Source: BJHQ01 sp964654285
GTDB taxonomy: Bacteria > Planctomycetota > UBA11346
Length of the DNA: 64,000 bases
NCBI GenBank assembly: GCA_964654285.1
Contig: CAZZJC010000010.1
Coordinates: 61,217-125,216 of the forward strand
Direction: 5' to 3'
The notes below the pieces were generated by a model. The model made no database searches. It saw only the letters and a list, made by a program, of their open reading frames with translations, and was not told where the DNA came from. Position numbers and translations under genes: made by a program. Below are positions 51,760 to 59,997 of the stretch, piece by piece; the stretch's first letter is position 1; each line of letters starts with the position of its first letter.

Positions 51760-52587
51760 ATGACCAGGATTCTCCTGTCGATCGTCTGCGCGACCGCCGG
51801 CGCCGGCGAGGCCGCCAGCCCTGCCGCCTCGGGCTGGGATCGCGGCGACAAGGCTCTCGCCCTCAATGCGGCGGTGGTCGCCGGCTTCACCGCCTATGGC
51901 ATCGCGTTCTGGGAACACGGTGAAAGCGACCCCAAGGTGTACCACGAAGGCTGGTTCGGCGCCGACACCCTGCATGGCGGCATGGACAAGCTCGGGCACG
52001 CCTACACCAATCTGGTCGGCGCCACCATCTTCAGCGAGATCTACGAGGACTTCGGCTACGACCCGCGACCGGCCGCCTGGATGGGCGGGGCCTCGATGTT
52101 CGGCACCACCCTGCTCATGGAGGTCGGCGACTCGTTCAGCCCGGCGCATGGTTTCAGCCCCGAGGACGTGGTCTTCAACGCCCTCGGCAGCTCCTGGAGC
52201 GTGCTGCGCCGGGAAGTGCCCGCGCTGGCCCGATTGGTGGATTTCCGCCTGGAATACTGGCCCTCCTCGGCCGTCACCAGCGGCGCGGGCGAGGACTTCA
52301 GCACCGACTACGCCGGCCAGCGCTACCTGCTCGCCTTCAAGGGCAGCGCGTTCTCCCGCGATCTGAACCTGCCCGCCCTGCGCTTCCTCGAACTCCACCT
52401 GGGCTACTACGCGCGCGGCTTCGAGCCCACCGACCGCGCCGGCCCGCCCGAACGCACGCTCTACTTCGGCTTCGGCTTCAACCTCGGCGAGGTCTTCGAT
52501 TGGGCCTTCTCGCACCGTGCCGGCGGCGTGTTCACGTTCTACCAGCCACCGTACACCTCCTGGCGGGTCTGGGAGCGCAGCCGCTGA
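51760..52587 (+). CDS. DUF2279 (YfiM-like) secreted protein
   Basis: 275 residues from ATG 51760 with a GGAGG ribosome site about 9 nt upstream. A short signal peptide (MTRILLSIVCATAGAGEA) is followed by LNAAVVAGFTAYGIAFWEHG, then DKLGHAYTNLVGATIFSEIYEDFGY, the typical DKxxH... segment of DUF2279/YfiM proteins, and SFSPAHGFSPEDVVFNALGSSW near 125. The C-terminal half contains alternating strands (HLGYYARGF, RTLYFGFGFNLGEVF), suggesting an outer-membrane or periplasmic beta structure. Family function is unknown. Convergent with the NRPS gene, with 30 bp between stop codons. Confidence 0.85.
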   Translation: MTRILLSIVCATAGAGEAASPAASGWDRGDKALALNAAVVAGFTAYGIAFWEHGESDPKVYHEGWFGADTLHGGMDKLGHAYTNLVGATIFSEIYEDFGYDPRPAAWMGGASMFGTTLLMEVGDSFSPAHGFSPEDVVFNALGSSWSVLRREVPALARLVDFRLEYWPSSAVTSGAGEDFSTDYAGQRYLLAFKGSAFSRDLNLPALRFLELHLGYYARGFEPTDRAGPPERTLYFGFGFNLGEVFDWAFSHRAGGVFTFYQPPYTSWRVWERSR

Positions 52588-52617
52588 ATCCAATCGTGGA
52601 TCGGGGATTGCGGCGTT

Positions 52618-55600
52618 TCACGCCATCCGCCGCGCCGGCGTGCCTTCCCAGGCGGTGCCGCCAGGCAGGGTCTCGCCCTTCATCAGCAGGGACAGGGCGC
52701 CGAGGCGGGAGCCGTTCTCCATCACGGTGTCGTACAGCACCACCGCGCCGGCACCGATGCTGCAGCCGGTGCCGATGGTGATGGTCGACATCTTCATGAC
52801 CCGGTCCTCGAAGAGGTGCCCCTGCAGGGTCGCGTCGGCGTTGATGGCGGCATCATCGCCGATGGTGATCAGGTCGAACTCGGTGATCGCGGTGGTGTGC
52901 AGCCAGACCCGGCGGCCGATGCGCACCCCGAGCAGCCGGAAGAACCAGGGCGCGAAACGGGTGCCCGAGACGAGATCGATGAGCCACGGATCGGCAAGGT
53001 GCTCATGCAGGGCGGTCAGGAGTTCGGTGCGCCAGACGAAACCACACCACAGCGGGCGGGTGCCGGGATGGTACCGCCCCATGAGCAGCCATTTCGCCGC
53101 CACCACGCCGATGGCGACCAGGATGCCGGTGCCCAGGTAGATCGCAGGGAAGATGCCGAGCAGCACCCACCAGGGCAGCGCTCCGGCCAGGACGGCGATG
53201 GCGCCCAGCAGGAGGCAGGTCGCAGTGCAGGTGCCGGTGGCGGGTCCGACCACGCGGATCAGCTCGAACGCGAGCCGCTGGCCGATGCGCCACCAGGGTG
53301 GGGCGTAGGTCCGACCCGGGTCCGCTGGTTGCACGTCTCCCTGGCGCTGGGGCAGATGGATCGCCGGCGAACCGAGCCAGGAACTGTCCGGCGGCATGCG
53401 GCCATCGGCCGGCGGGCGCGACAGCACCCCGACCAGGGCGCGGGCGCCGACCATCGATCCCGACGGCAGCACGGCGCTGTTGCCGATGAAGGCGCGTTCC
53501 CCGACCGCCACCGGCTCGATCACGATCCGGCCCGCCACGATCCGCGCCGGACCGAGGCAGACGGCGTCGGCGATGAAGGCCCCCGCCCCGATGCGCACCT
53601 GATCGGGCGAGGTGTCGGACGCGGTCGATACCTCGGCCAGCGGTCCGACCTTGGCGCCGAGCATGCGGTACCAGGGATTGAACCACAGCGTTGCATACAA
53701 CGGCCCGAGGAGATCCAGGCTCAGGTGCAGCAGGCGGTCGACGAACCAGTGGCGGAGGTAGAACCAGCCATGCAGCGGATGGCTGCCGGCCCGCACCCGT
53801 CCGAGCAGCGTCCATTTCGCCGCGAGGATGAGCACGCCGATGAGCCACACGAACGAGCACGCCGCCACCGGGGCGAGGGCGAACGGCCACCACCACGCGT
53901 GGCCGGATTGCCCGAGGGTGAACAGCAGGGCGACCCCGGGCAGCAGGGCGGCGATCGAGACGAGCGGGATGGCGAGCACAGCGGACAAGTAGAATGCGAT
54001 CGCCCATGCCCCGGCGCTGACGATGCCGCCGGAGGGGACGCCGCCCGACCCGACCGGGCGGGCCGGCGAGCCAGCCCAGGTCGTACCGGCGCCGATGCGG
54101 CTGCCGGCCGGCAGCAGGCTGAGATCATCGAGCCGGGCCTGGTCCTCGACCACGCTGCCTGGGGCGAGGATGCAGCGGGCGCCGATGCTGGCGCCGGTCC
54201 CGACCCGCACCCGGTCGAGGACCAACTGGCCGTCCTCGACCGTGGCGGTGAGGAGTTTCGTCTCGGTGCCGACCACCGCGCCGTCGCCCAGGTCGACCAG
54301 ATCGAAGACCGGGATGTCGGCAGACCCCAGGTGCACGCCCCGACCGATGCGCGCACCCATCAGGCGGGCATAGGCGTTCAGCAGCGGCGACCCGATCAGG
54401 TTGGCGACGGGGGCCGCCTCGATGACCCGGCCGACGAACCACCAGCGCAGGTGGAACCAGCCCCAGAGCGGATGCCGACCCGGCCGGACGCGCCCGAGCA
54501 GCAGCCATTTCGCCGCCAGCGCCAAGGCCAGGAAGAAGACCGGCAGGACGGCCAGGGTCGCGAGCGCGATCAGCGCGGCATCGAGCGCCGGCGTGCCGTA
54601 CGCCAGCAGCAGCACATAGGCGATGTACGGCGCGAGCCAGGTCAGGCCGTGGATCCCGGCCAGGACGTACACTCCGGCGGCCTGGCCGTAGGAGCTCCAG
54701 CGGTGCCGGCGCGCGACGGAACCCGCCACTGCCGCCACCGGCCGCTGCACCACGCCCGAACGCACCCGACGCGCCTCCAGTTCGGCCGCCAGCACCCGCA
54801 CGCTGGGGAAGGCGTAGAGGTCCGCGACCGACACCCCGGTCAGGCCGGTGTCGCGCCTGAGGCGCGAGGCGACCTGCGCCGCCAGGAGCGAATGCCCGCC
54901 GAGATCGCGGAAGAAATCGAGATCCAATCCGACGGGGCCGGGCAGGCCGAGCGACTCGCCCCAGGCTTTCGCCAGACGCAGCTCCAGGATGGTTCCGGAT
55001 TCGCCTCCATGAGTCGCGCCGCGCGGACGTGGAATGGCCAGGCGCGACCGGTCGACCTTGCCGCTCGCCAGCAGCGGCAGGGCGCCGAGCACCTCGATCT
55101 GCGCCGGCACCATGTACACCGGCAGGCGACGGCGCAGGGCGTCGTGCAACGCGGCCGCATCGACCGCCCCCGCGACAAAAGCCACGATGCGCTGCACCCC
55201 GGTCTCGGCGACCACCGCCACCGCCGCCTGGCGGACGCCCGGCTGGGCGAGGAGCGCGGCCTCGATCTCGCCCGGTTCGACGCGGAAGCCGCGGATCTTC
55301 ACCTGGGCGTCGACGCGGCCGAGGAAGGCGAGATCGCCGTCCTCCTCGAAACGCACCAGGTCGCCGGTGCGGTAGAGGCGCGGCCCGCCCGGCCACGGCG
55401 CGGCGATGAAGCGCTCGCGGGTGAGATCCGGCCGGCCGAGGTACCCCAGCGCCAGAGCGGTGCCCGCCAGGTGGAGTTCGCCAGCGGCCCCGGGCGGCTG
55501 CGGCACGCCCTGGCGGTCGAGGACGAAGACCTGGTAGCCCGGCAGCGGCCGGCCGATGGTCACCGGCCGGCCGGGATGCAGTTCGGCCGCGGTCGCGACC

Positions 55601-57003
55601 ACGGTGGCCTCGGTCGGACCATAGGTGTTGACCAGCCGCCGACCCGGCCGCGCCCAGCGCTCGACCAGCGCCGGCGGGCAGGTCTCGCCGCCGAGGATGA
55701 GCAGGCGCACCGAGGCCAGATCGCCATCCATCATCGCCAGAGCGGTGGGGACGCAGGAATACACGGTCACCGCGTGCTCGGCGATGAAGCGCGGCAGGGC
55801 CTGGCCGTCGCGCACGATGCTGGCCGGCGCCGGCACCAGGGTCGCGCCGGCGGCGAAGGCGAGCCAGATCTCCTCCACCGAGGCGTCGAACGCCGGCGAG
55901 AATCCCTGCAGGACGCGATCCTCCGGTGCGACGTGGAACAACGCCGCCTCGGCACGCACGAGATGCACCACGGCCCGGTGCGGCACCGCCACGCCCTTGG
56001 GCCGGCCGGTCGAACCGGAGGTGAAGATGACGTAGCACGGATCGTCGCCGTGACGGTGCACCGGCGGGGGGACTTCGGGTGCATCACCGTCGGCCGCGGC
56101 ATCGACGAGCAGCAACGGCGCGCCGCCGACAAGTCCGGCGTGGTCGCGATCGGTGATGGTCCACGCCACCCCCGCATCCGCGAGGATCGCCCGCAGGCGT
56201 TCAGCCGGATGACCGGGATCGAGCGGCACGTAGACCGCACCCAGACGCAGCACCGCCAGCATCGCGGCGTACAGATCCGGTCCGCGCGGCAGCAGGATGG
56301 CGATGAGCGGGGTGCTGGCGGGATCCGCGCCGTCGCGCAGGCAACCCGCCCGGATCCGTCCGGCGAGCAGGCGGACGCGCTCGGCCAGTCCGGCATAGGT
56401 CAACACCCCGACCGCACCGATCACCGCCGGCGCCTGCGGCCGGGCCGCCACGGTCGCGGCGAAGAGGTCGTACAGGCCGTCGTTCCCGGCGAGATCGCAA
56501 GGCGGACCACCGCTCCAGGCCGAAATCATGCCGGTGCGCCCGCTCGCGCCCATGAGCGGCAGGTCGCTGACCCGCCGCGTCGCATCCCCCGCGAACTGGG
56601 CAACGAGCGCCGCGAACTGCATGGCCAGACGCGCATCGCGGCCCGGGTGGCCGCTCTCGGACACGACCGCTCCGCCGTCAGCGTTCCCGCTGACCGGGAA
56701 TCGCAGCGACACCCCCTCCGCCGGGGCGAACCAGCGCGAACGCCAATGCAGGGCGGCGAGGTCGCGCAACCCCGGCGCGGCACGGGCGACCCGACCCAGG
56801 ACCTCGCCCACCACCGGATCATCGCCGAGGACGATCGTCACGGTCGTCAGCGCCGCTGCCCCGGTCGCGCCGGAACGGGAGATGCCGATCTCGACCCCGT
56901 CCCCCCCGGCATGGCGCCACACCAGCACCGCGAAGGCCGCCACCTGGCGTGCCGAAGGCGAGGCGACCGCGGCCAGATCCCAGGGATTTCCGGAGTTGTC
57001 CAT
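52618..57003 (-). CDS. Pls/PosA-family membrane non-ribosomal peptide synthetase (poly-amino-acid synthetase-like)
   Basis: About 1461 residues from ATG 57003. Residues 1-150 look like the leftover end of a condensation domain (ARLAMQFAALVAQFAG, RRVSDLPLM). An adenylation domain follows with core motifs in order: YVPLDPGHPAE, YVIFTSGSTGRPKGVAVPHR, FDASVEEIW, NTYGPTEATV, YRTGDLVRF and LPLLASGKVDRSRL. A carrier domain has FFRDLGGHSLL (phosphopantetheine Ser near 704). The rest is three pairs of membrane helices, each followed by a left-handed beta-helix domain (IGARCILAPGSVVED and similar), the build of epsilon-poly-lysine synthetase Pls and PosA. Such enzymes link one amino acid, usually basic, into short chains with no thioesterase. 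The specificity pocket starts D-A-E. Confidence 0.9.
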   Translation of the reverse strand: MDNSGNPWDLAAVASPSARQVAAFAVLVWRHAGGDGVEIGISRSGATGAAALTTVTIVLGDDPVVGEVLGRVARAAPGLRDLAALHWRSRWFAPAEGVSLRFPVSGNADGGAVVSESGHPGRDARLAMQFAALVAQFAGDATRRVSDLPLMGASGRTGMISAWSGGPPCDLAGNDGLYDLFAATVAARPQAPAVIGAVGVLTYAGLAERVRLLAGRIRAGCLRDGADPASTPLIAILLPRGPDLYAAMLAVLRLGAVYVPLDPGHPAERLRAILADAGVAWTITDRDHAGLVGGAPLLLVDAAADGDAPEVPPPVHRHGDDPCYVIFTSGSTGRPKGVAVPHRAVVHLVRAEAALFHVAPEDRVLQGFSPAFDASVEEIWLAFAAGATLVPAPASIVRDGQALPRFIAEHAVTVYSCVPTALAMMDGDLASVRLLILGGETCPPALVERWARPGRRLVNTYGPTEATVVATAAELHPGRPVTIGRPLPGYQVFVLDRQGVPQPPGAAGELHLAGTALALGYLGRPDLTRERFIAAPWPGGPRLYRTGDLVRFEEDGDLAFLGRVDAQVKIRGFRVEPGEIEAALLAQPGVRQAAVAVVAETGVQRIVAFVAGAVDAAALHDALRRRLPVYMVPAQIEVLGALPLLASGKVDRSRLAIPRPRGATHGGESGTILELRLAKAWGESLGLPGPVGLDLDFFRDLGGHSLLAAQVASRLRRDTGLTGVSVADLYAFPSVRVLAAELEARRVRSGVVQRPVAAVAGSVARRHRWSSYGQAAGVYVLAGIHGLTWLAPYIAYVLLLAYGTPALDAALIALATLAVLPVFFLALALAAKWLLLGRVRPGRHPLWGWFHLRWWFVGRVIEAAPVANLIGSPLLNAYARLMGARIGRGVHLGSADIPVFDLVDLGDGAVVGTETKLLTATVEDGQLVLDRVRVGTGASIGARCILAPGSVVEDQARLDDLSLLPAGSRIGAGTTWAGSPARPVGSGGVPSGGIVSAGAWAIAFYLSAVLAIPLVSIAALLPGVALLFTLGQSGHAWWWPFALAPVAACSFVWLIGVLILAAKWTLLGRVRAGSHPLHGWFYLRHWFVDRLLHLSLDLLGPLYATLWFNPWYRMLGAKVGPLAEVSTASDTSPDQVRIGAGAFIADAVCLGPARIVAGRIVIEPVAVGERAFIGNSAVLPSGSMVGARALVGVLSRPPADGRMPPDSSWLGSPAIHLPQRQGDVQPADPGRTYAPPWWRIGQRLAFELIRVVGPATGTCTATCLLLGAIAVLAGALPWWVLLGIFPAIYLGTGILVAIGVVAAKWLLMGRYHPGTRPLWCGFVWRTELLTALHEHLADPWLIDLVSGTRFAPWFFRLLGVRIGRRVWLHTTAITEFDLITIGDDAAINADATLQGHLFEDRVMKMSTITIGTGCSIGAGAVVLYDTVMENGSRLGALSLLMKGETLPGGTAWEGTPARRMA

Positions 57004-57178
57004 GTGGAGAAGCGGCGCGGGCGCAGCATGGGCGGCACCGGCGCGGATCGGCGCGGCACTATGCTGGGCCCCTCGGGCGACGCCATGGGAGGGGAAGCGC
57101 GACAGACACGCCCTCGGGTTGTCCCGCCGACGCCTGGTCGCGTTGACAGACTTCGCGCCAGAACGTAGGGATTCCGTA

Positions 57179-57949
57179 ATGAACCTCCCCACCAACTCCG
57201 ATTCGACGCGCCTGCCCCCTGGATTGCCGCCCGTCCAGGCCGAGGTGCTGGCCGGACTGGTCGCGGCCGCCCAGGAGTCCTTCGGGGATGACCTGATCAG
57301 CGTGATCCTGTTCGGCAGCGGGGCGGAAGGTCGGCTGCGCGCGACGTCGGATCTCAACCTGATGGTGGTGCTGCGCGCTTTCCAGCGCGACCGGGTGGAT
57401 CGCTTCCGCGAACCCCTGCGCCTCGCTGCGGTGGCGGTGAAGGCGGAAACCATGTTCGTCCTCCTCGACGAGCTGCCGGTGGTGGCCGAGGCCTTCGCCG
57501 CCAAGTTCGACGACATCGTCCGCCGGCACCGGGTCCTTGTCGGCCAGGATGTCATCCGCGGCCTCAGCATCCCCCCCGCGGCGAAGAAGCGCCGCCTGCG
57601 CCAGATGCTGCTCAACCTGCGCATGCGTCTGCGCGAACGCTATGCGGTCGTCAGCCTGCGCGACGAGCAGCTCGCCCTGGTGGTGGCCGACGCCGCCGGC
57701 CCCCTGCGCGCAGCCGCGGCGACGCTGCTCGAACTCGAAGGCGCCGACGAGACCGCCCCCAAGGAGGCGCTGGAGCGCATCGCCCGCGAAGAATGCCCGG
57801 CCGACGCCGACGCGACCCTGGCCAGCCTGTCGCAGGTGCGCGAATCCCGCCAGTTGCCGGCAGGCGAGGCGGGGGCCGAGGTCTTCCGCCTGAAACGGCT
57901 GATCGACCGGCTGATGCAGCGGTTGGATAGGCTGGATCGGGCGGGATAG
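57179..57949 (+). CDS. Nucleotidyltransferase-domain protein (MNT-like)
   Basis: 256 residues from ATG 57179; an open frame reaching back to 56528 is antisense to the NRPS and ignored. Residues 35-75 carry the minimal nucleotidyltransferase motif ISVILFGSGAEGRLRATSDLNLMVVL: G-S then D-L-N instead of the usual D-x-D, so one metal ligand is replaced. The rest is helical, ending in a basic helix (LKRLIDRLMQRLDRLDRAG). Its stop is 1 bp before the TIGR04222 membrane-protein start, so it clearly belongs to that operon. It might transfer a nucleotide to protein or tRNA, or be an inactive regulator. Function unproven. Confidence 0.82.
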   Translation: MNLPTNSDSTRLPPGLPPVQAEVLAGLVAAAQESFGDDLISVILFGSGAEGRLRATSDLNLMVVLRAFQRDRVDRFREPLRLAAVAVKAETMFVLLDELPVVAEAFAAKFDDIVRRHRVLVGQDVIRGLSIPPAAKKRRLRQMLLNLRMRLRERYAVVSLRDEQLALVVADAAGPLRAAAATLLELEGADETAPKEALERIAREECPADADATLASLSQVRESRQLPAGEAGAEVFRLKRLIDRLMQRLDRLDRAG

Positions 57950-57950
57950 C

Positions 57951-58844
57951 ATGGGAATCAATCCCTTCGATCTGCGCGGACCGGAGTTCCTCCTCTTCTA
58001 CCTCATCTTTTCCGGGGTGGTGCTGGTGCTCATCCGGCTGTGGCTGCGCCGCCGGGAATGGGGCGATCCCGGACGCGACAACACGCTGGTACGCAATCTC
58101 GCCCCTGATCCCTACCGCATCGCCTTCCTGCGCGCCGGAAAGACGGAGGTGATCCGCGTCGCGGTGGTGTCGCTCATCGAACGCGGTCTCTTGATCGCAG
58201 ATGGATCCCTGCTGCGCCGCAGCCGGCCGGATGCGATGAACCAGGTGCGGCGCCCGCTCGACAAGGCCATCCTGAGCTGGGTCGGGGATGGCAGGGCCGC
58301 CGTGGGACTGCTGACGGATCCGGTGGCCCAGGACGAAGCCGAGGCGATCGGCATCCCGCTCTATGCCGATCGCCTGCTGGCCGATGCGGTAACCGCTGCT
58401 CGGCGTCTGCGGACCTTTCTCCTGACCGCCGGAGTGCTGATTGGCGTGGCGGGCGCTAAGATCGTCATCGCCCTGTCGCGCGGCCATCACAACATCGCTT
58501 TCCTCATCCTCCTCGGCATCGCGTCGGTGGTCATCGCCGCCTGCGTGGTGTTCCGGCACCAGACCAGCAGCGGCCGACGCATCCTCAACCAGCTGCGCGA
58601 ATGGTTCACGCCCCTGCGCGAGCGCGGCGCGTCTGCGGCAGGACACGGCGACGTCGGCGAGATGCTCTTCCTCTGCGCCGTGTTCGGTCTGGACATGCTG
58701 CCAGGATCCATGGTCCAGACCCTGGAACAGCTCAAGCTCAAGGCCAAGCCCTCCGATTCATCAAGCGGTGATGGGGGATCCGGATCGTCCTGCGGCAGCG
58801 GCGGCAGTTGCGGTGGTGGCGGGTGCGGCGGATGCGGCAGCTGA
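57951..58844 (+). CDS. TIGR04222 membrane protein with Ser/Gly/Cys-rich C-terminal tail
   Basis: 297 residues. Membrane helices are at about 12-30, 144-165 and 172-192. The domain between and after them (DNTLVRNLAPDPYRIAFLRAGKTEVIRVAVVSLIERG, GDVGEMLFLCAVFGLDMLPGSM) matches TIGR04222, a domain named for its place next to low-complexity Gly/Cys regions. Here residues 268-297 are only Ser, Gly, Asp and Cys, with Cys281, 287, 292 and 295 each followed by Gly and preceded by Ser or Gly. That tail resembles the C-terminus of SbtA-type radical-SAM-modified peptides. The next gene, overlapping the stop (TGATG), is a radical SAM maturase, so the tail is a likely modification substrate on a membrane protein (inference). 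Confidence 0.88.
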   Translation: MGINPFDLRGPEFLLFYLIFSGVVLVLIRLWLRRREWGDPGRDNTLVRNLAPDPYRIAFLRAGKTEVIRVAVVSLIERGLLIADGSLLRRSRPDAMNQVRRPLDKAILSWVGDGRAAVGLLTDPVAQDEAEAIGIPLYADRLLADAVTAARRLRTFLLTAGVLIGVAGAKIVIALSRGHHNIAFLILLGIASVVIAACVVFRHQTSSGRRILNQLREWFTPLRERGASAAGHGDVGEMLFLCAVFGLDMLPGSMVQTLEQLKLKAKPSDSSSGDGGSGSSCGSGGSCGGGGCGGCGS

Positions 58845-59941
58845 TGATTCCATTCATCCCCCATCTGCGGCGCTGGCTGAAGTCCCGGCCGTTGCCGTCG
58901 TTCACCCTGCAATGGCACCTGACCCAGTCGTGCCCGTACCACTGCCGGCACTGCTATGACCGCAGCGACCGGGCCGAACTCGACCGCACCCAGGCGTTCC
59001 GGGTGCTCGATGATCTCCAGGCCTTCACTACGCGTCGCCGCCTGCGGCCCCAGGTCTGCCTGAGCGGCGGCGATCCTCTGCATCATCCGACCTTCTGGGA
59101 TATCTACCGCCGCGCCGCCGACCTGGGCATGCACCTGTCGCTGCTCGCCAATCCGATCGGCGCCCCAATCATCGCCAAGCTGCTCGCCATCCGTGCACCG
59201 GCCTATTACCAGGTCAGCCTGGATGGCGAACGCGCGCACGACGACCACATCCGCGGTGCCGGCCACTTCGACCACACCATGGCCTTCCTGGCCGAGGCGC
59301 GCAGCCAGGGCCTCAACACCCATGTGATGCTGACCCTGACCCGGTCCAACCTGGATCAGGTCCTGCCGCTGGCGGAATCCCTGCGCGGCCTGACCTCGCG
59401 CTTCACCTTCACCCGCCTGGCCCAGGTCGGCGAAGGCGCCGCGCTGGAAGCCCCCAGTCCCGCCGAATACCGGGCCTTCATGCACCGCTATCTGGAAGCA
59501 CGCCGTGAAAACCCGGTCCTGGGGCTGAAGGACAACCTGTTCAACCTGATCTTCCATCAGCAGGAGGAGGCCTTGTCCTCCGGCTGCACCGGCCGCGGTC
59601 GGGCCTGTGGCGCGGCGGCGGATTTCGTCGCCCTGCTGGCCGAAGGCGAAGTCCACGCCTGCCGCAAGTTCCCCTCGCCCATCGGCCATATCCTGCACGG
59701 GTCGCTGGAATCGATCATGGAATCAGCGATCGCCAAAAAGTACCGCGGGGGCAGCGAGGGCTGCCGCGGTTGCCCGGTGCGCAGTTCCTGCGGCGGCTGC
59801 CCGGCGGTCACCTACGGTCGCGGCCTGCGCCCGCTCATCGACCGCGATCCGGACTGTTTCGGCCAGGAAGCCGCCGCACCGGCATTTTCGTCCACTGCCG
59901 CTTCCCCGGCCCGCAACGAAAACGTGACCAGCGTGGTGTGA
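58844..59941 (+). CDS. Radical SAM/SPASM maturase, SbtM-like
   Basis: 365 residues from the ATG overlapping the previous stop; Met codons at 58832 and GTG 58808 are alternatives. FTLQWHLTQSCPYHCRHCYDRSDR holds the CxxxCxxC cluster motif, followed by VCLSGGDPLHHPTFWDIY near 65 and YQVSLDGERAHDDHIRGAGHFDHT near 122. The C-terminus has a SPASM-type cysteine set: SGCTGRGRACG, HACRKFPSPIGHI, EGCRGCPVRSSCGGCPA and DPDCF. The whole order resembles the SbtM group of peptide maturases (thio/seleno-oxazole family, as recalled). It should bind up to three 4Fe-4S clusters and use S-adenosylmethionine to modify Cys- or Ser-rich peptide. Directly upstream is the only Cys/Gly-rich candidate substrate in the area. 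Confidence 0.88.
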   Translation: MIPFIPHLRRWLKSRPLPSFTLQWHLTQSCPYHCRHCYDRSDRAELDRTQAFRVLDDLQAFTTRRRLRPQVCLSGGDPLHHPTFWDIYRRAADLGMHLSLLANPIGAPIIAKLLAIRAPAYYQVSLDGERAHDDHIRGAGHFDHTMAFLAEARSQGLNTHVMLTLTRSNLDQVLPLAESLRGLTSRFTFTRLAQVGEGAALEAPSPAEYRAFMHRYLEARRENPVLGLKDNLFNLIFHQQEEALSSGCTGRGRACGAAADFVALLAEGEVHACRKFPSPIGHILHGSLESIMESAIAKKYRGGSEGCRGCPVRSSCGGCPAVTYGRGLRPLIDRDPDCFGQEAAAPAFSSTAASPARNENVTSVV

Positions 59942-59997
59942 TCCCAGACCGATCCCATCCGCCTTGCGCGACCGGTCCAGCGATCCAGCGTGCCCGC

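Noticed and set aside
52816..57168. A 1450-codon open frame on the plus strand opposite the NRPS gene
   Set aside because: It mirrors the NRPS in the high-GC antisense frame, is rich in Arg, Gly, His and Asp with no domain, and the opposite strand has complete adenylation and carrier motifs.
58754..58844. Selenocysteine (in-frame TGA) in the Cys/Gly tail of the TIGR04222 protein
   Set aside because: All four tail positions use TGC; the only TGA is the final stop and no SECIS-like hairpin was noticed.
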